This document shows, one piece after another, positions 1 to 12,200 of a stretch of 64,000 nt of DNA. The stretch comes from Pseudomonas sp. NC02 (GTDB taxonomy: Bacteria; Pseudomonadota; Gammaproteobacteria; Pseudomonadales; Pseudomonadaceae). The position numbers were made by a program, and so were the translations under genes. Numbering within the stretch: position 1 is the stretch's first letter; the number at the start of each line of letters is the position of its first letter. The notes beneath the pieces were generated by a model that was given only the letters and a program-made list of their open reading frames with translations, searched no databases and was not told the DNA's origin. The stretch lies in assembly GCF_002874965.1 (NCBI RefSeq), contig NZ_CP025624.1:4712001-4776000 (forward strand), read 5' to 3'.

Positions 1-1672
1 GCCACGTACTCGTGCTGTACCTGGCTTGCGTCCGGCTGCGGCAGGGCCCTGCGGTCGAGCTTGCCGTTGGCGGTCAGCGGCCATTCATTCAGGAACAGCA
101 GGTGCGTCGGTACCATGTAGTCCGGCAGGTCCGCCTTCAACTGCGCCTTGAGGGCGCCTGCATCCTCGGCACCTTGCGCCGGGATCACGTAAGCCACCAA
201 TTGCTGGCCGTTCAGCCCCTCCTGGGCCAAGACCACGGCTTCGCGCACCGCCGCCAGGGCGTTCAGGCGCGCTTCAATTTCACCCAGTTCGATACGGAAG
301 CCACGGATTTTCACCTGATGGTCAATCCGGCCGATGTACTCGATCACCCCGTCGCTGCGGTATTGCGCCAGGTCACCGGTGCGGTACAACCGTGCACCGC
401 TTTCGCCGAACGGGTCGGGAATAAAACGCAGTGCCGTCAGGTCGCCACGCTTCAGGTAGCCCCGGGCCAGGCCGGCGCGGCCAACATACAGCTCACCGAT
501 GCAGCCTTTGGCCACCGGGTTCAGTTCACCGTCGAGCAGGTACCACGACAGGTCGGCAATCGGCTCGCCAATCGGACTGCTGGCGTCCAGCTCGAGATCA
601 GCCACCGACAGCGGACGGTAGGTGACGTGCACCGTGGTTTCGGTGATGCCGTACATGTTGATCAGCTGTGGCGCGCTGTCGCCAAACCGTTCGAACCATG
701 GGCGCAGGCTCTTGACGTCCAGCGCCTCGCCGCCGAATACCACGTAGCGCAGGGCATTGGCCCGGGAGTCGGTACAAGCCACGTGCATCAACTGCTTGAA
801 CGCCGACGGCGTCTGGTTGAGCACCGTGACGCCCGCGTCGCACAACAGGTCGAGGAATTCCTGGGGCGAGCGGCTGACGTCGTACGGCACGATCAGCAGT
901 TCGCCACCGTGCAGCAGTGCGCCGAAAATTTCCCAGACCGAGAAGTCGAAAGCATAGGAATGAAACAGGCTCCAGACGTCCTGCGGGCCGAAACCGAACC
1001 ACGGTTCAGTGGCCGCGAACAGACGCAGGATATTGTGGTGCGCAAGCAAGGTGCCTTTGGGGTTGCCGGTGGAACCGGAGGTGTAGATCACGTAGGCGAG
1101 GTTCGAAGGATCCACGACGACTTGCGGGTCGCTGTCGGCAAAGGCGCTGACGTCGGTATCCAGCAGCAGGGTTTTCACGCCGTCAGGCACCGGTAATTGA
1201 CCAGCCAGCGACGCCTGGGCCAGCAGCAGCTGGATGCCGCTGTCTTGCATCATGTAGGCCAGGCGGTCCTGCGGGTAGGTTGGGTCGAGCGGCACATAGG
1301 CGCCGCCGGCCTTGAGGATCGCCAGCAGGCCGACGATCATCTCGATACCCCGCTCCGCGGCCAGGCCCACCAGCACGTCCGGCCCCACGCCGTGAGCGAT
1401 CAACTGATGCGCACGGCGGTTGGCCTGGGCATTCAGTTCGGCGTAGGTCAGGGTCTGGCCGTTGCAACGCAGGGCCACGGCGTCAGGCCGTTGACGGGCC
1501 TGCTCGGCGATCAGTTGATGGGCGCAGGTGTCGCTTGGGAAGCTGCGCGGGCCGGGGTTCCACTGGGCGATGTTGTGCTGTTGCTCGGTCGCGTCCAGCA
1601 GCGGCAATTCCCCGATGCGCCGTTGCGGATCGGCGACGATACCGTGCAGCAGGTTCAGCCAGTGAGCGGCCA
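1..1672. repeat. Copy 2 of an internal 1.67-kb NRPS direct repeat (A domain)
   Basis: Matches 3175-4846 at a constant offset of 3,174 bp (1,058 codons). I count about 20 scattered differences between 1 and 1132, none from 1133 to 1640, and two just before the match ends at 1672. The repeat covers the end of the C domain, the C-A linker and the A domain. The flanking C-domain DNA is clearly diverged. The left end of the repeat may lie outside the window. Confidence 0.9.
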
Positions 1673-4600
1673 TACGCTGTGCAGTGCTTGCGTCGAACAG
1701 GTCGGTGGCGTAAGTGAGGGTTGCACTGAGCTCGCCGTCGGCGTCCAGGGTGTCGAGGGTCAAGTCGAACTGGGCGGTACGGCTTTCCCACTCCTGGGCC
1801 TTGATCACCAGCCCCGGCAGTTGCGGGATGGCTTGGCGGCCGGCGCTCTGGTGGTTGTACAACACCTGAAACAACGGGCTATGGCTCAGGTTGCGCTCAG
1901 GGCGCAAGGCTTCGACCAATTGCTCGAACGGGAGGTCCTGATGCGCCTCGGCGCCCAGTGCCGCCGTCTTGACCTGTTGCAGCAGTTCGCTGAAACGCTG
2001 CTGCGGATCGACTTCAGCCTTGAGCACCTGGGTATTGACGAAGAACCCGATCAGGCCTTCGGTCTCGACCCGGTTGCGGTTGGCAATCGGTACGCCCACG
2101 CGGATGTCCGACTGGCCGCTGTAACGGTGCAGCAGGCCCTGGAACGAAGCCAGCAACAGCATGAACAGGCTGCAACCTTCACCCAGCGCCAGTTGCCGCA
2201 GCTGTTGGCCCAATGCCTTTGGTAACTGGACGGCCAGACGGGCGCCGGCAAAGCTCTGGCGTGCCGGTCGCGGACGGTCCGCAGGCAGCTCCAGCAATGG
2301 CTGTTCAGCGCCGAGGACGTTGGTCCAGTAAGCCAGCTGCCGCTCACGCTCACCGGCGTCCATCCATTGGCGTTGCCACACCGCGTAATCGGCATACTGG
2401 ATCGGTAACTCCACCGGTTCAACCGATCCACCCTGGCTATAGGCGGCATAACGCTCAATCAGTTCCTGCACCAGCACCTGCATCGACCAGCCATCGGAGA
2501 CGATGTGATGCTGGGTCAGCACCAGCACCTGTTCATCGGCGGCCACCTGCAGCAGCCCGACCCGCAGCAGCGGACCGTTCTGCAGGTCGAACGGCCGGCT
2601 GATCTGATCGCGAACAAACGCCTGGATCTGCTCGGCCTGGTTGGCCGAGGTCAGGTCGAGAAACTGCGGCGTCAGCAGCGGACCGGACTCGGCATGGATA
2701 ACCTGGAACGCACGCTCGTCCTTCTGGACAAAGGTCGTGCGCAAACTCTCGTGACGCTGCACCAGTGCGCTTAAGCTGCGTTGCAACGCCTTCAAATCCA
2801 GGTGGCCATGAATCCGTAGCGCCGCAGGGATGTGGTACGCCGCACTGGAGGGTTCCATTTGCCAAAGGAACCACTGGCGTTGCTGGGCGTAGGACAAGGG
2901 CAACGGTTGATCACGCGGCACCCTTGGAATGCGCGCAGGCATCGCCGCCTGGATTGGCTCAAGCGCAGCCACGCAAGCCTTGAGGCTGGCGTTTTCGAAC
3001 AGCTTGCGCAGTTGCAGGTTCATGCCGAGGTGTTGGCGGATGCGCGACACCATCTGTGTAGCCAGCAATGAATGGCCACCCAGTTCGAAGAAGTTGTCGG
3101 TGAGGCCAACCCGCTCCAGTTTCAGCACGTCTTGCCAGACGGTTGCGATTTGCTGTTCCAGCGCGCTTTGCGGCGCCACGTATTCGTGCTGTACCTGGCT
3201 TGCGTCCGGCTGCGGCAGGGCCTTGCGGTCGAGCTTGCCGTTGGCGGTCAGTGGCCATTCATTCAGGAACAGCAGGTGCGTCGGTACCATGTAGTCCGGC
3301 AGGTCCGCTTTCAACTGCGCCTTGAGGGCGCCTGCATCCTCGGCGCCTTGCGCCGGGATCACGTAAGCCACCAATTGCTGGCCGTTCAGCCCTTCCTGGG
3401 CCAAGACCACGGCTTCGCGCACCGCCGCCAGGGCGTTCAGGCGCGCTTCAATTTCACCCAGTTCGATACGGAAGCCACGGATTTTCACCTGATGGTCAAT
3501 CCGGCCGATGTACTCGATCACCCCGTCGCTGCGGTATTGCGCCAGGTCACCGGTGCGGTACAACCGCGCACCGCTTTCGCCGAACGGGTCGGGAATAAAA
3601 CGCAGTGCCGTCAGGTCGCCACGCTTCAGGTAGCCCCGGGCCAGGCCGGCGCGGCCAACATACAGTTCACCGATGCAGCCTTTGGCCACCGGGTTCAGTT
3701 CACCGTCGAGCAGGTAACACGACAGGTCGGCTATCGGTTCGCCAATCGGGCTGCTGGCGTCCAGCTCGAGGTCAGCCACCGACAGCGGACGGTAGGTGAC
3801 GTGCACCGTGGTTTCGGTGATGCCGTACATGTTGATCAGCTGTGGCGCGCTGTCGCCAAACCGTTCGAACCATGGGCGCAGGCTCTTGACGTCCAGCGCC
3901 TCGCCGCCGAATACCACGTAGCGCAGGGCATTGGCCCGGGAGTCGGCACAAGCCACGTGCATCAACTGTTTGAACGCCGACGGCGTCTGGTTGAGCACCG
4001 TGACGCCCGCGTCGCACAACAGGTCGAGGAAATCCTGGGGCGAGCGGCTGACGTCGTACGGCACGATCAGCAGCTCGCCACCGTGCAGCAGTGCGCCGAA
4101 AATTTCCCAGACCGAGAAGTCGAAAGCATAGGAGTGAAACAGGCTCCAGACGTCCTGCGGGCCGAAACCGAACCACGGTTCAGTGGCCGCGAACAGACGC
4201 AGGATGTTGTGGTGCGCAAGCAAGGTGCCTTTGGGGTTGCCGGTGGAACCGGAGGTGTAGATCACGTAGGCGAGGTTCGAAGGATCCATGACGACTTGCG
4301 GGTCGTTGTCGGCAAAGGCGCTGACGTCGGTATCCAGCAGCAGGGTTTTCACGCCGTCAGGCACCGGTAATTGACCAGCCAGCGACGCCTGGGCCAGCAG
4401 CAGCTGGATGCCGCTGTCTTGCATCATGTAGGCCAGGCGGTCCTGCGGGTAGGTTGGGTCGAGCGGCACATAGGCGCCGCCGGCCTTGAGGATCGCCAGC
4501 AGGCCGACGATCATCTCGATACCCCGCTCCGCGGCCAGGCCCACCAGCACGTCCGGCCCCACGCCGTGAGCGATCAACTGATGCGCACGGCGGTTGGCCT

Positions 4601-6218
4601 GGGCATTCAGTTCGGCGTAGGTCAGGGTCTGGCCGTTGCAACGCAGGGCCACGGCGTCAGGCCGTTGACGGGCCTGCTCGGCGATCAGTTGATGGGCGCA
4701 GGTGTCGCTTGGGAAGCTGCGCGGGCCGGGGTTCCACTGGGCGATGTTGTGCTGTTGCTCGGTCGCGTCCAGCAGCGGCAATTCCCCGATGCGCCGTTGC
4801 GGATCGGCGACGATGCCTTGCAGCAGGTTCAGCCAGTGAGCGGCCAGGCGTTCGATGGTGCCAGTGTCGAATAAATCAGTGGCATAGGTGAATGTGGCGG
4901 CCAATGCGCCCTGGGTCTCGTGCGTGCCAAGGGTCAGATCGAATTGCGCCGTGTGCGAGCGCCAATCCAGGCTCTCGACATGCAAGCCTGGCAGTTGCAA
5001 CGGTTGGGCGGCATCGCCGCTCTGGTGATTGAACATCACCTGGAACAACGGACTGTGACTCATGTGTCGGTCCGGTGCGAGGGCTTGCACCAATTGCTCG
5101 AACGGCAAATCCTGGTGAGCCTGGGCGCCCAGCGAAGCCTGCTTGACCTGCGCCAGCAATTGATCGAAAGGCATTGCCCCCTGAATCCGCGCATCCAGCA
5201 CCTGGGTATTGACGAAGAAACCAATCAGGCCTTCGGTTTCAAGACGGTTGCGGTTGGCCACCGGCACGCCCACGCGGATGTCCGACTGGCCGCTGTAACG
5301 GTGCAGCAATACCTGGAATGAGGCGAGCAACAGCATGAACAAGGTGCAGCCTTCGCGCTGGGCCACGCGCTTGAGGCGTTCGGTCAGCCCGGCATCGATG
5401 GCGAGGTCCAGCCGCGCACCGCGGTAACTCTGCACCGCCGGACGGGCGCGGTCAGCAGGCAAAGGCAGCACTTCACCGCCATCACCCAGGCGTTCGGTCC
5501 AGTAACCCAATTGCCGCGCAAGCTCGCCGGCTTCCATCCATTTGCGCTGCCAGGTCGCATAGTCGGCGTATTGAATCGGCAGCGCCTGCAGGTCCGGCGC
5601 CTGGCCGGTGCTGTGGGCAGCATAGAGTTTGACCAGGTCGTGAACCATGATCTGCGCCGATGCGCCGTCACAAATGATGTGGTGCTGGGTGAGCACCAGC
5701 ACGTGGTCGTCCGGTGCCAGTTGCAACAGCTTGACCCGCAACAGCGGGCCCTGCTGCAAGTCGAACAGCGCAGTGATTTCAGTGTCAATCAACGCCTTGA
5801 GCGCTGCGGCGTCCGGCACCGCTTCCAGCACCACCGTCGTGACCGGCAGGCTCAGGCATGCGTGCGCAACCTGCAGCGGCCCTTCCGGCCCGTCGACAAA
5901 CACCGTACGCAGCACCTCATGGCGCTCCAGCAATGCATCGAAGCTGCGCTGCAACGCCGGCACGTCCAGTGCACCGCGCAACCGCAGCGCCGTCGGCACA
6001 TGGTAGGCCGCGCTGTGAGGGTCCAATTGCCAGAGGAACCACTGGCGCTCCTGGGCGTAGGACAGGCCGATATGCTCGAACTCGTCACGCATCGCCGGAA
6101 TCGGCAACGCGGCAAAACTCATGTTTTTGCTGTGCAGCTTTTGCAGGAACGCTTGCCGTTGGGCGAGCGGCAAACGGATGAATCGCTGAACCAGAGACAG
6201 GTTATCGAGCTGAGTCAT
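1..6218 (-). CDS. Non-ribosomal peptide synthetase, two Thr modules visible (partial, continues past the left edge)
   Basis: Large NRPS read leftward, about 2,072 codons in the window with no stop. Domain order is C (HHIICDG) - A - T (LGGHS serine near residue 1048) - C (HHIVSDG) - A, with the next T domain lying off the edge. Both A domains read D-F-W-N-V-G-M-V-H at the specificity positions, one conservative change from the classical Thr code, so each module should load threonine. No E domain follows the first module, so that Thr stays L. The ATG at 6218 lies 2 nt after the stop of the upstream NRPS gene, which implies one transcript and translational coupling. By context it is a PvdJ/PvdD-like pyoverdine synthetase, but the thioesterase, if any, is outside the window. 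The two A domains are near-identical (see the repeats). Product identity is inferred. Confidence 0.9.
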   Translation of the reverse strand, partial: MTQLDNLSLVQRFIRLPLAQRQAFLQKLHSKNMSFAALPIPAMRDEFEHIGLSYAQERQWFLWQLDPHSAAYHVPTALRLRGALDVPALQRSFDALLERHEVLRTVFVDGPEGPLQVAHACLSLPVTTVVLEAVPDAAALKALIDTEITALFDLQQGPLLRVKLLQLAPDDHVLVLTQHHIICDGASAQIMVHDLVKLYAAHSTGQAPDLQALPIQYADYATWQRKWMEAGELARQLGYWTERLGDGGEVLPLPADRARPAVQSYRGARLDLAIDAGLTERLKRVAQREGCTLFMLLLASFQVLLHRYSGQSDIRVGVPVANRNRLETEGLIGFFVNTQVLDARIQGAMPFDQLLAQVKQASLGAQAHQDLPFEQLVQALAPDRHMSHSPLFQVMFNHQSGDAAQPLQLPGLHVESLDWRSHTAQFDLTLGTHETQGALAATFTYATDLFDTGTIERLAAHWLNLLQGIVADPQRRIGELPLLDATEQQHNIAQWNPGPRSFPSDTCAHQLIAEQARQRPDAVALRCNGQTLTYAELNAQANRRAHQLIAHGVGPDVLVGLAAERGIEMIVGLLAILKAGGAYVPLDPTYPQDRLAYMMQDSGIQLLLAQASLAGQLPVPDGVKTLLLDTDVSAFADNDPQVVMDPSNLAYVIYTSGSTGNPKGTLLAHHNILRLFAATEPWFGFGPQDVWSLFHSYAFDFSVWEIFGALLHGGELLIVPYDVSRSPQDFLDLLCDAGVTVLNQTPSAFKQLMHVACADSRANALRYVVFGGEALDVKSLRPWFERFGDSAPQLINMYGITETTVHVTYRPLSVADLELDASSPIGEPIADLSCYLLDGELNPVAKGCIGELYVGRAGLARGYLKRGDLTALRFIPDPFGESGARLYRTGDLAQYRSDGVIEYIGRIDHQVKIRGFRIELGEIEARLNALAAVREAVVLAQEGLNGQQLVAYVIPAQGAEDAGALKAQLKADLPDYMVPTHLLFLNEWPLTANGKLDRKALPQPDASQVQHEYVAPQSALEQQIATVWQDVLKLERVGLTDNFFELGGHSLLATQMVSRIRQHLGMNLQLRKLFENASLKACVAALEPIQAAMPARIPRVPRDQPLPLSYAQQRQWFLWQMEPSSAAYHIPAALRIHGHLDLKALQRSLSALVQRHESLRTTFVQKDERAFQVIHAESGPLLTPQFLDLTSANQAEQIQAFVRDQISRPFDLQNGPLLRVGLLQVAADEQVLVLTQHHIVSDGWSMQVLVQELIERYAAYSQGGSVEPVELPIQYADYAVWQRQWMDAGERERQLAYWTNVLGAEQPLLELPADRPRPARQSFAGARLAVQLPKALGQQLRQLALGEGCSLFMLLLASFQGLLHRYSGQSDIRVGVPIANRNRVETEGLIGFFVNTQVLKAEVDPQQRFSELLQQVKTAALGAEAHQDLPFEQLVEALRPERNLSHSPLFQVLYNHQSAGRQAIPQLPGLVIKAQEWESRTAQFDLTLDTLDADGELSATLTYATDLFDASTAQRMAAHWLNLLHGIVADPQRRIGELPLLDATEQQHNIAQWNPGPRSFPSDTCAHQLIAEQARQRPDAVALRCNGQTLTYAELNAQANRRAHQLIAHGVGPDVLVGLAAERGIEMIVGLLAILKAGGAYVPLDPTYPQDRLAYMMQDSGIQLLLAQASLAGQLPVPDGVKTLLLDTDVSAFADSDPQVVVDPSNLAYVIYTSGSTGNPKGTLLAHHNILRLFAATEPWFGFGPQDVWSLFHSYAFDFSVWEIFGALLHGGELLIVPYDVSRSPQEFLDLLCDAGVTVLNQTPSAFKQLMHVACTDSRANALRYVVFGGEALDVKSLRPWFERFGDSAPQLINMYGITETTVHVTYRPLSVADLELDASSPIGEPIADLSWYLLDGELNPVAKGCIGELYVGRAGLARGYLKRGDLTALRFIPDPFGESGARLYRTGDLAQYRSDGVIEYIGRIDHQVKIRGFRIELGEIEARLNALAAVREAVVLAQEGLNGQQLVAYVIPAQGAEDAGALKAQLKADLPDYMVPTHLLFLNEWPLTANGKLDRRALPQPDASQVQHEYV
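3175..4846. repeat. Copy 1 of the internal 1.67-kb NRPS direct repeat (A domain)
   Basis: Partner of 1-1672. The boundary near 4846 falls at the end of the condensation domain, just before the C-A linker. This is the kind of junction expected from A-domain recombination or gene conversion between adjacent modules. Confidence 0.9.
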
Positions 6219-6220
6219 TT

Positions 6221-9200
6221 TCAAAGGGTCTCCAGGTCTGCCAGGAAATCATGCATCTCACTCAAGTCTTCGCTGGAGTGAGGTGTCAGGTGCACCGCCA
6301 GTTGCGCGGCGTACTCCGACAGCGATGGGGTTCGAAATAAAAGGTCCAGAGGCACGGCTGCGCCTTGCTCCATTTGCAGGCGGGCTGTCGCTTGGGTCGC
6401 CAGCAAGGAATGCCCGCCCAATTCAAAGAAGTTGTCGTCGCGCCCTACCCGCGCAAGCTTGAGCACCTCTTGCCAGATCTGTGCGACGCTCTGCTCAAGC
6501 GCCCCTTGCGGCGCCACATAGGCCCGCAGCAACTGATTGGCGTCGGGCAGCGGCAAGGCTTTGCGGTCCAGCTTGCCGTTGGGCGTCAGCGGGAAGCGCT
6601 CAAGCAGCATCCAGTGCGCCGGAATCATGTAGTCCGGCAGGTCGCAGGCGAGCCGCGCCTTCAGCTCGTCGCGCAGCGCCACCAACGACTGCGCCTCGGC
6701 CGCCTCAGTACCGGCCGCAATCAGGTAGGCCACCAACTGCGTGCCACCCGGCCCTTGCTGAGGCACCACCACCGCCTCGCGGATCGCGTCCTGCGCCAAC
6801 AGGCACGCTTCGATCTCTCCCAACTCGATGCGAAAGCCACGAATTTTCACCTGGTGGTCTGCCCGGCCGATGTACTCGATCACACCGTCGACGCGATGTC
6901 GCGCAAGGTCACCGGTGCGGTACAGCCGTGTGCCATTACCAAATGGATCCGGGAGGAAGCGTTCGGCGGTGAGCGCCGGCCGCTCGTGGTACCCGCGCGC
7001 CAGGCCATCACCGCCAATCAGCAATTCACCGATCAACCCGACAGGGTTCGGCGCGAAGTGCTCGCCGACGATGTACAGCGAGGTGTTGGCAATCGGCCGG
7101 CCGAGGTAAGGCAAGCGCTTGTCTGTGGTCAGTGGATAAGCCGCCGACCAGATCGTGGTTTCCGTGGGCCCGTAGAGGTTCCAGACCGGGCCTGCGACCG
7201 CCAGCAAGCGCTCGGCCAGGTCCTCGGCCAATGCCTCGCCGCCACACAGGCATGTGCGTCCGGCAAGACGCTCGGCCATCGGATGCTCAAGCAACATGCG
7301 CCACGTCGACGGCGTGGCCTGCACGATACTGACCTGCTGCTGTTCGATAATCCCCAGCAATGCTTCAGGGTCGTGGGCGCTCTGTTTGTCCACCAGCACC
7401 ACGGCCGCACCGCTGAACAGCGCGCCGTACAGTTCCAGGCCGAAAATATCGAACGAGAAGGTGGTCAGCGACAGCAGGCGGTCACTTGCCTCGATGCCTG
7501 GTTCGCGGGCCATGCTGGCAACGAAATTCACCAGGGCACCATGGCGTACCATCACACCCTTGGGCTTGCCGGTAGAGCCCGAGGTATAAATGGCGTAGCA
7601 CAGGTTATCGCCGTCCACCGACACCTGCGGATTGGCCGCCTGTTCAGGGCTGACCGATTCATCCATTGCACTCGCCAAGACGGTGTGCACCCCTGCCGGA
7701 ATCGGCAACTGGCGCAGCAACGATGCCTGGGTCAGAAGCAACTGCAACCCACTGTCTTCAATCATGTGGGCCAGGCGATCCACCGGATAGTGCGGATCGA
7801 GCGGCACGTAGGCGCCACCGGCCTTGAGGATCGCCAGCAGCCCGACGATCATGTCCACCCCACGCTCAAGGGCGATACCCACCGGTTGGTCAGCGCCGAC
7901 ACCGAGTTCAATCAAACGATGCGCCAGGCGATTGGCCTGGGTATTGAGTTGAGCGTAGGTCAGCGCCTGATCAGCAAACAGCAGCGCCGTGGCATCCGGC
8001 GTCTGCCGTGCCCGCGCCTCAAACAGACGATGAATGCAGTGCTCGCCCGGGTAGACGCTTGCGGTGGCGTTCCAGTCCTGCAATTGCTGGCGGGTTTCAC
8101 TCGGGTCCAACAGCGTGAGGTCACCCAGTGGGCGTGCGGCATCGCTGCTCATTTGCAGCAGAAGACGCTTGAGGTGCACGCCGATCTGCTCCACCGACAC
8201 AGGTGTGAAGCTCGCACATTGATAGCTGAACTGCACGGTCAGCTCGGCGCCCAGGCCCACCAGCAGGGTCAGCGGGTAGTTGGTTTGCTCCAGATTGCCC
8301 ACGGCACCAAAGCGCAGACCCTGAGGCGAACCTTTCTCCAGGGCTTCTGAAATCGGATAGTTCTCAAACACCAGGATGTTGTCGAACAGCGCTTCACCAC
8401 CCTGCCCCGCCCAGCGCTGAATATCGAACAACGCGGTGTGCTCGAAGTCCCGCAACGCCAGGTTCTGCGCCTGGACGCTGTGCAGCCAATCCCCCAGGCT
8501 CTGCTCGGAGCGCGGGCTGGCAATGACCGGCAAGGTGTTGATGAACAGGCCAATCTGTTGCTCGACGCCTGCCAGGTCCGCCGGGCGACCCGACACGGTT
8601 GCGCCGAAGGCGACGCAGGACTTTGCGCTGTAACGCTGTAACAGCAACAGCCACGCAGCCTGGACCACAGTGTTGACGGTGACTTTCGCCTCTCGGGCAA
8701 AGTCGCCCAGACGGCGCGTTTGCTGCTCATCGAGGTGCAGGTGGTGGTGAGCGTAAAGGTGGGTGGCGATGGCCTGCGCCGGACGGGCAAACATCTGCGC
8801 CAGGCGAATCGGTTCATCCAGGGCGTGTAACTGCTCCTTCCAGAACGCTTCGCCGAGCGATGCGTCCTGCCGCTTCAGCCACGCGATGTAATCACGATAC
8901 CGGCCAACGGGTCGTGCCACGGTTTCTGCGCTGTAGTGCTGTAACACTTCGCCGAGCAACTGCGCGCTGCTCCAGCCATCCATCAGGATGTGATGGTTGG
9001 TGTAGATCAGGTGATGACGATCAGTTGCCGTGCGTACCAGTACCAGGCGCATCAAGGGCGCGCAGTTCAGGTCCAGGCCTTGGGCGCGCTCTTCATCGGC
9101 AAGGGTTTGCAGTGCCGCATCCCGATCGGCGTGACCGCTCCAGTCGAGCACACGGAACGGCACCTGCACTTGACGCTGTACCACCTGCATCGGTTGTTCA

Positions 9201-12200
9201 AGATTGCCTTGCCAGATGAACCCGGTACGCAGGATGTCATGGGCATCCACCACGGCTTGCCAGGCCGCGCGGAAGCGTTGCGGATCGACGCCATCGATAT
9301 CCAGGCGCATCTGGTTGATGTAATCGCCATTCCCCTGTTCGAGCAAGGTGTGGAACAGCATGCCCTGCTGCATCGGTGACAACGGGTAGATGTCGTCGAT
9401 GCCTTGAGGTTCGAGCACCAGCGCATCGAGTTGGGCCTGAGACAGTTGCGCCAACGGGAAATCCGACGGCGTCACTCCCCGGTTGGCGTTGTCGCAGCAA
9501 TGGCCGATCAGCGCCGTCAGCTCTTGCACATAGTCGTCGGCCAGGCGCTGGATGGTCGCGGCATCGAACATCGCGCCGCTGTAGGTCCAGCTCAGGTCCA
9601 GTTCACCACCGAAGACTTTGCTGTTGAGCGCCAGCGGGTTGCCGAGCGGCCCCTGCAGGTTGACTTCTTCACCGCCGGATTCGCCGGTCGGCACAAACAG
9701 GGCGTCGGCGGCGGCATCGAAGCTGGCGTCGAACTGACCGAGATAGTTGAAGGTCAGGCACGGTAGCGGCAAGGCTTGCAGAGACTCCCGTGTCTGTTCA
9801 TCGCCCAGGTACGCCAGTGCGCCGAAGCCGATGCCCCTATGCGGAATTGCCCGCAGCTGCTCCTTGATCTGCTTGAGCGACCCAGCGAGATCCGCAACCG
9901 GCGACAGCCGCGCCGGGAACACGCTGGTGAACCAGCCCACGGTACGGGTCAGGTCGATGTGCTCGAACACGTCTTCGCGACCGTGCCCCTCAAGCAACAC
10001 CAACGCATTGTCGTCACCGGTCCAGCGCGTTATCACCCGCGCCAGCGCGGTCAGCAATACGTCGTTGACCTGGGTGCGATAGGCCGCCGGCGCATCCTGC
10101 AACAGCTGGCGGGTCAGGGCCCGGTCCAGCTTGCTACGAAAGGTCAGGGCCTGATCATGTTGCTGCCCGCCGTTCGGACGGTCATACGGCAAGGCTGGCG
10201 AAGCGTCCTGCAACTGTTGTTGCCAGAAACCCAGCTCGGCCTGCAGCGCAGGGGTTGTGGCGTAGCCCTGCAATGCCGCCGCCCAGGCCTTGACCGCACT
10301 GGTCCTGGCCGGCAACTGCACACCTGCGCCTGAAAGGATTTGCCGGTAGGCGTTCTGCAGATCCTCGAACAGAATCCGCCACGACACGCCATCGACCACC
10401 AGGTGATGGATAATCAGCAACAGCCGTTGAGTGCCGTCCGCCAGGTTCGCCAGCACCGCGCGTATCAGCGAACCACCGTTCAATTGCAGGCTGCGCTGGG
10501 CCTCGTCACCCAGTGCCTCAAGGGCTGCGAGGTCCGCGACCTCCACTGGCCACAGAAGCGTTTGATCCGTGTGCGCCGCGACGTCACGGTAGTGTGCCGA
10601 CCAGCCGCCAGCCCGTTCGACGAAATCCAGGCGCAAGCTGTCGTGATGCGCCACCAAAGCCTCCAGCGCCTGCTCCAGTGCGTGTGCATCCAGTGCCTGC
10701 GCCGGCTTGAGCATCACCGACTGGTTCCAGTGGTGACGATCGGGAATTTCCTGAGCGAAGAATTGTTGATGAATCGGCAACAGCACCGTGGTGCCGGTTG
10801 CCGGTCGCTGATCGATCGACGGCAGCGTCTCACCGGTCTGTGCGACCACGGCCAGCGCCTGGATGCTCTGGTGCTGGAACAGGTCTTTGGGGCTGAAGCG
10901 AATCCCCGCCTGCCGCGCACGGCTGACCACCTGGATCGAAATGATCGAATCGCCACCCAGTTCGAAGAAGTTGTCGCTGATGCCCACCTGCCCAAGCTTG
11001 AGCACGTCTTGCCAGATCGTCGCCAGTTGCTGCTCCAGCGCGTTGCGCGGAGCGACGTAGGCTTGTTGCAGTTGACTGACATCCGGTTTGGGCAGGTTCT
11101 TGCGATCCAGCTTGCCGTTCGGTGTCAGCGGCATGCGTTCCAGAGACAAGACATACGCCGGCACCATATGCGCCGGCAATGAAGCCTGGAGCTGCGCACG
11201 CAGGTCTTCGCTGAAACCGGCACGGGTTGAATCGCCGACCACGTAAGCCACCAGGCGCTTGCCGCTACCGGCGCTGCCTTCCTGGGCCACGACCACCGCT
11301 TCGCGCACACCCTGAAGGGCTTGCAGCGCCGCTTCGACCTCACCCAGCTCGATGCGGAAGCCGCGAATCTTCACCTGATTGTCGATACGATCCAGATAGT
11401 CGAACGTGCCGTCGGCGCGCTGGCGCACCAGGTCGCCTGTGCGGTAAAGCAGGCCGCCAGCGGCGCTGAACGGGTCAGCGACAAAACGCTCGGCGGTCAG
11501 CCCCGGTCGGTTGAGGTACCCACGGGCCAGGCCGGTGCCCCCCAGATACAGCTCACCGGCCATGCCTTGGGGCAACAGGTTCAGGTCGGTGTCGAGCACA
11601 TAGGCGCTGCGGTCACCGATGCGGCTGCCGATCGGCGCGTAGGCAGCACCGCACGGCACCTCGCGACCGGCCTTCCAGATCAGCGGGGTGACCACGGTTT
11701 CGGTCGGGCCGTAGCCGTTGATGATGTAGTCCGGATCGAGCGCACGCTTGACCCGCTCGAAACTGGCGTTCGGCACCGCGTCACCGCCAAAGCAATAGAT
11801 GCGCACCTTCGGTGGATTGCCGACGCGCTCGGCATGTTCGGCCAGTTGTTGCAGGTACACCGGCGGGAACGCGACCACGGTCACGCCGTGTTCGATCATG
11901 GCGTTGTAGGTCTGCTCCGGCGTCCACAGCGTGTCGTCGCGAATCAGCAGCGAAGCCCCGTGAGTCAGGCTGGTCAGCCAGCGCTCGTGGGCACCGTCGA
12001 AGGCGAACGACATGAAGTGGAACTCGCAGTCGCTGTCGCGCATTTCATAGCGCTGGCCGATGGCCTGGCAATGCATGGCCAATGGACCGTGGGCAACGCT
12101 GACGCCTTTCGGATTGCCAGTGGAGCCGGAGGTGTAGATCACATACGCAAGGTTGTGCGGGTCGAGCTGCACCGAGGGTGCCTTGATCGACTGCTCACGC

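Noticed and set aside
1..4846. Repeat as possible CRISPR or transposon
   Set aside because: The repeated unit is an NRPS A domain in frame, with no terminal inverted repeats, target-site duplication or short spaced repeats.
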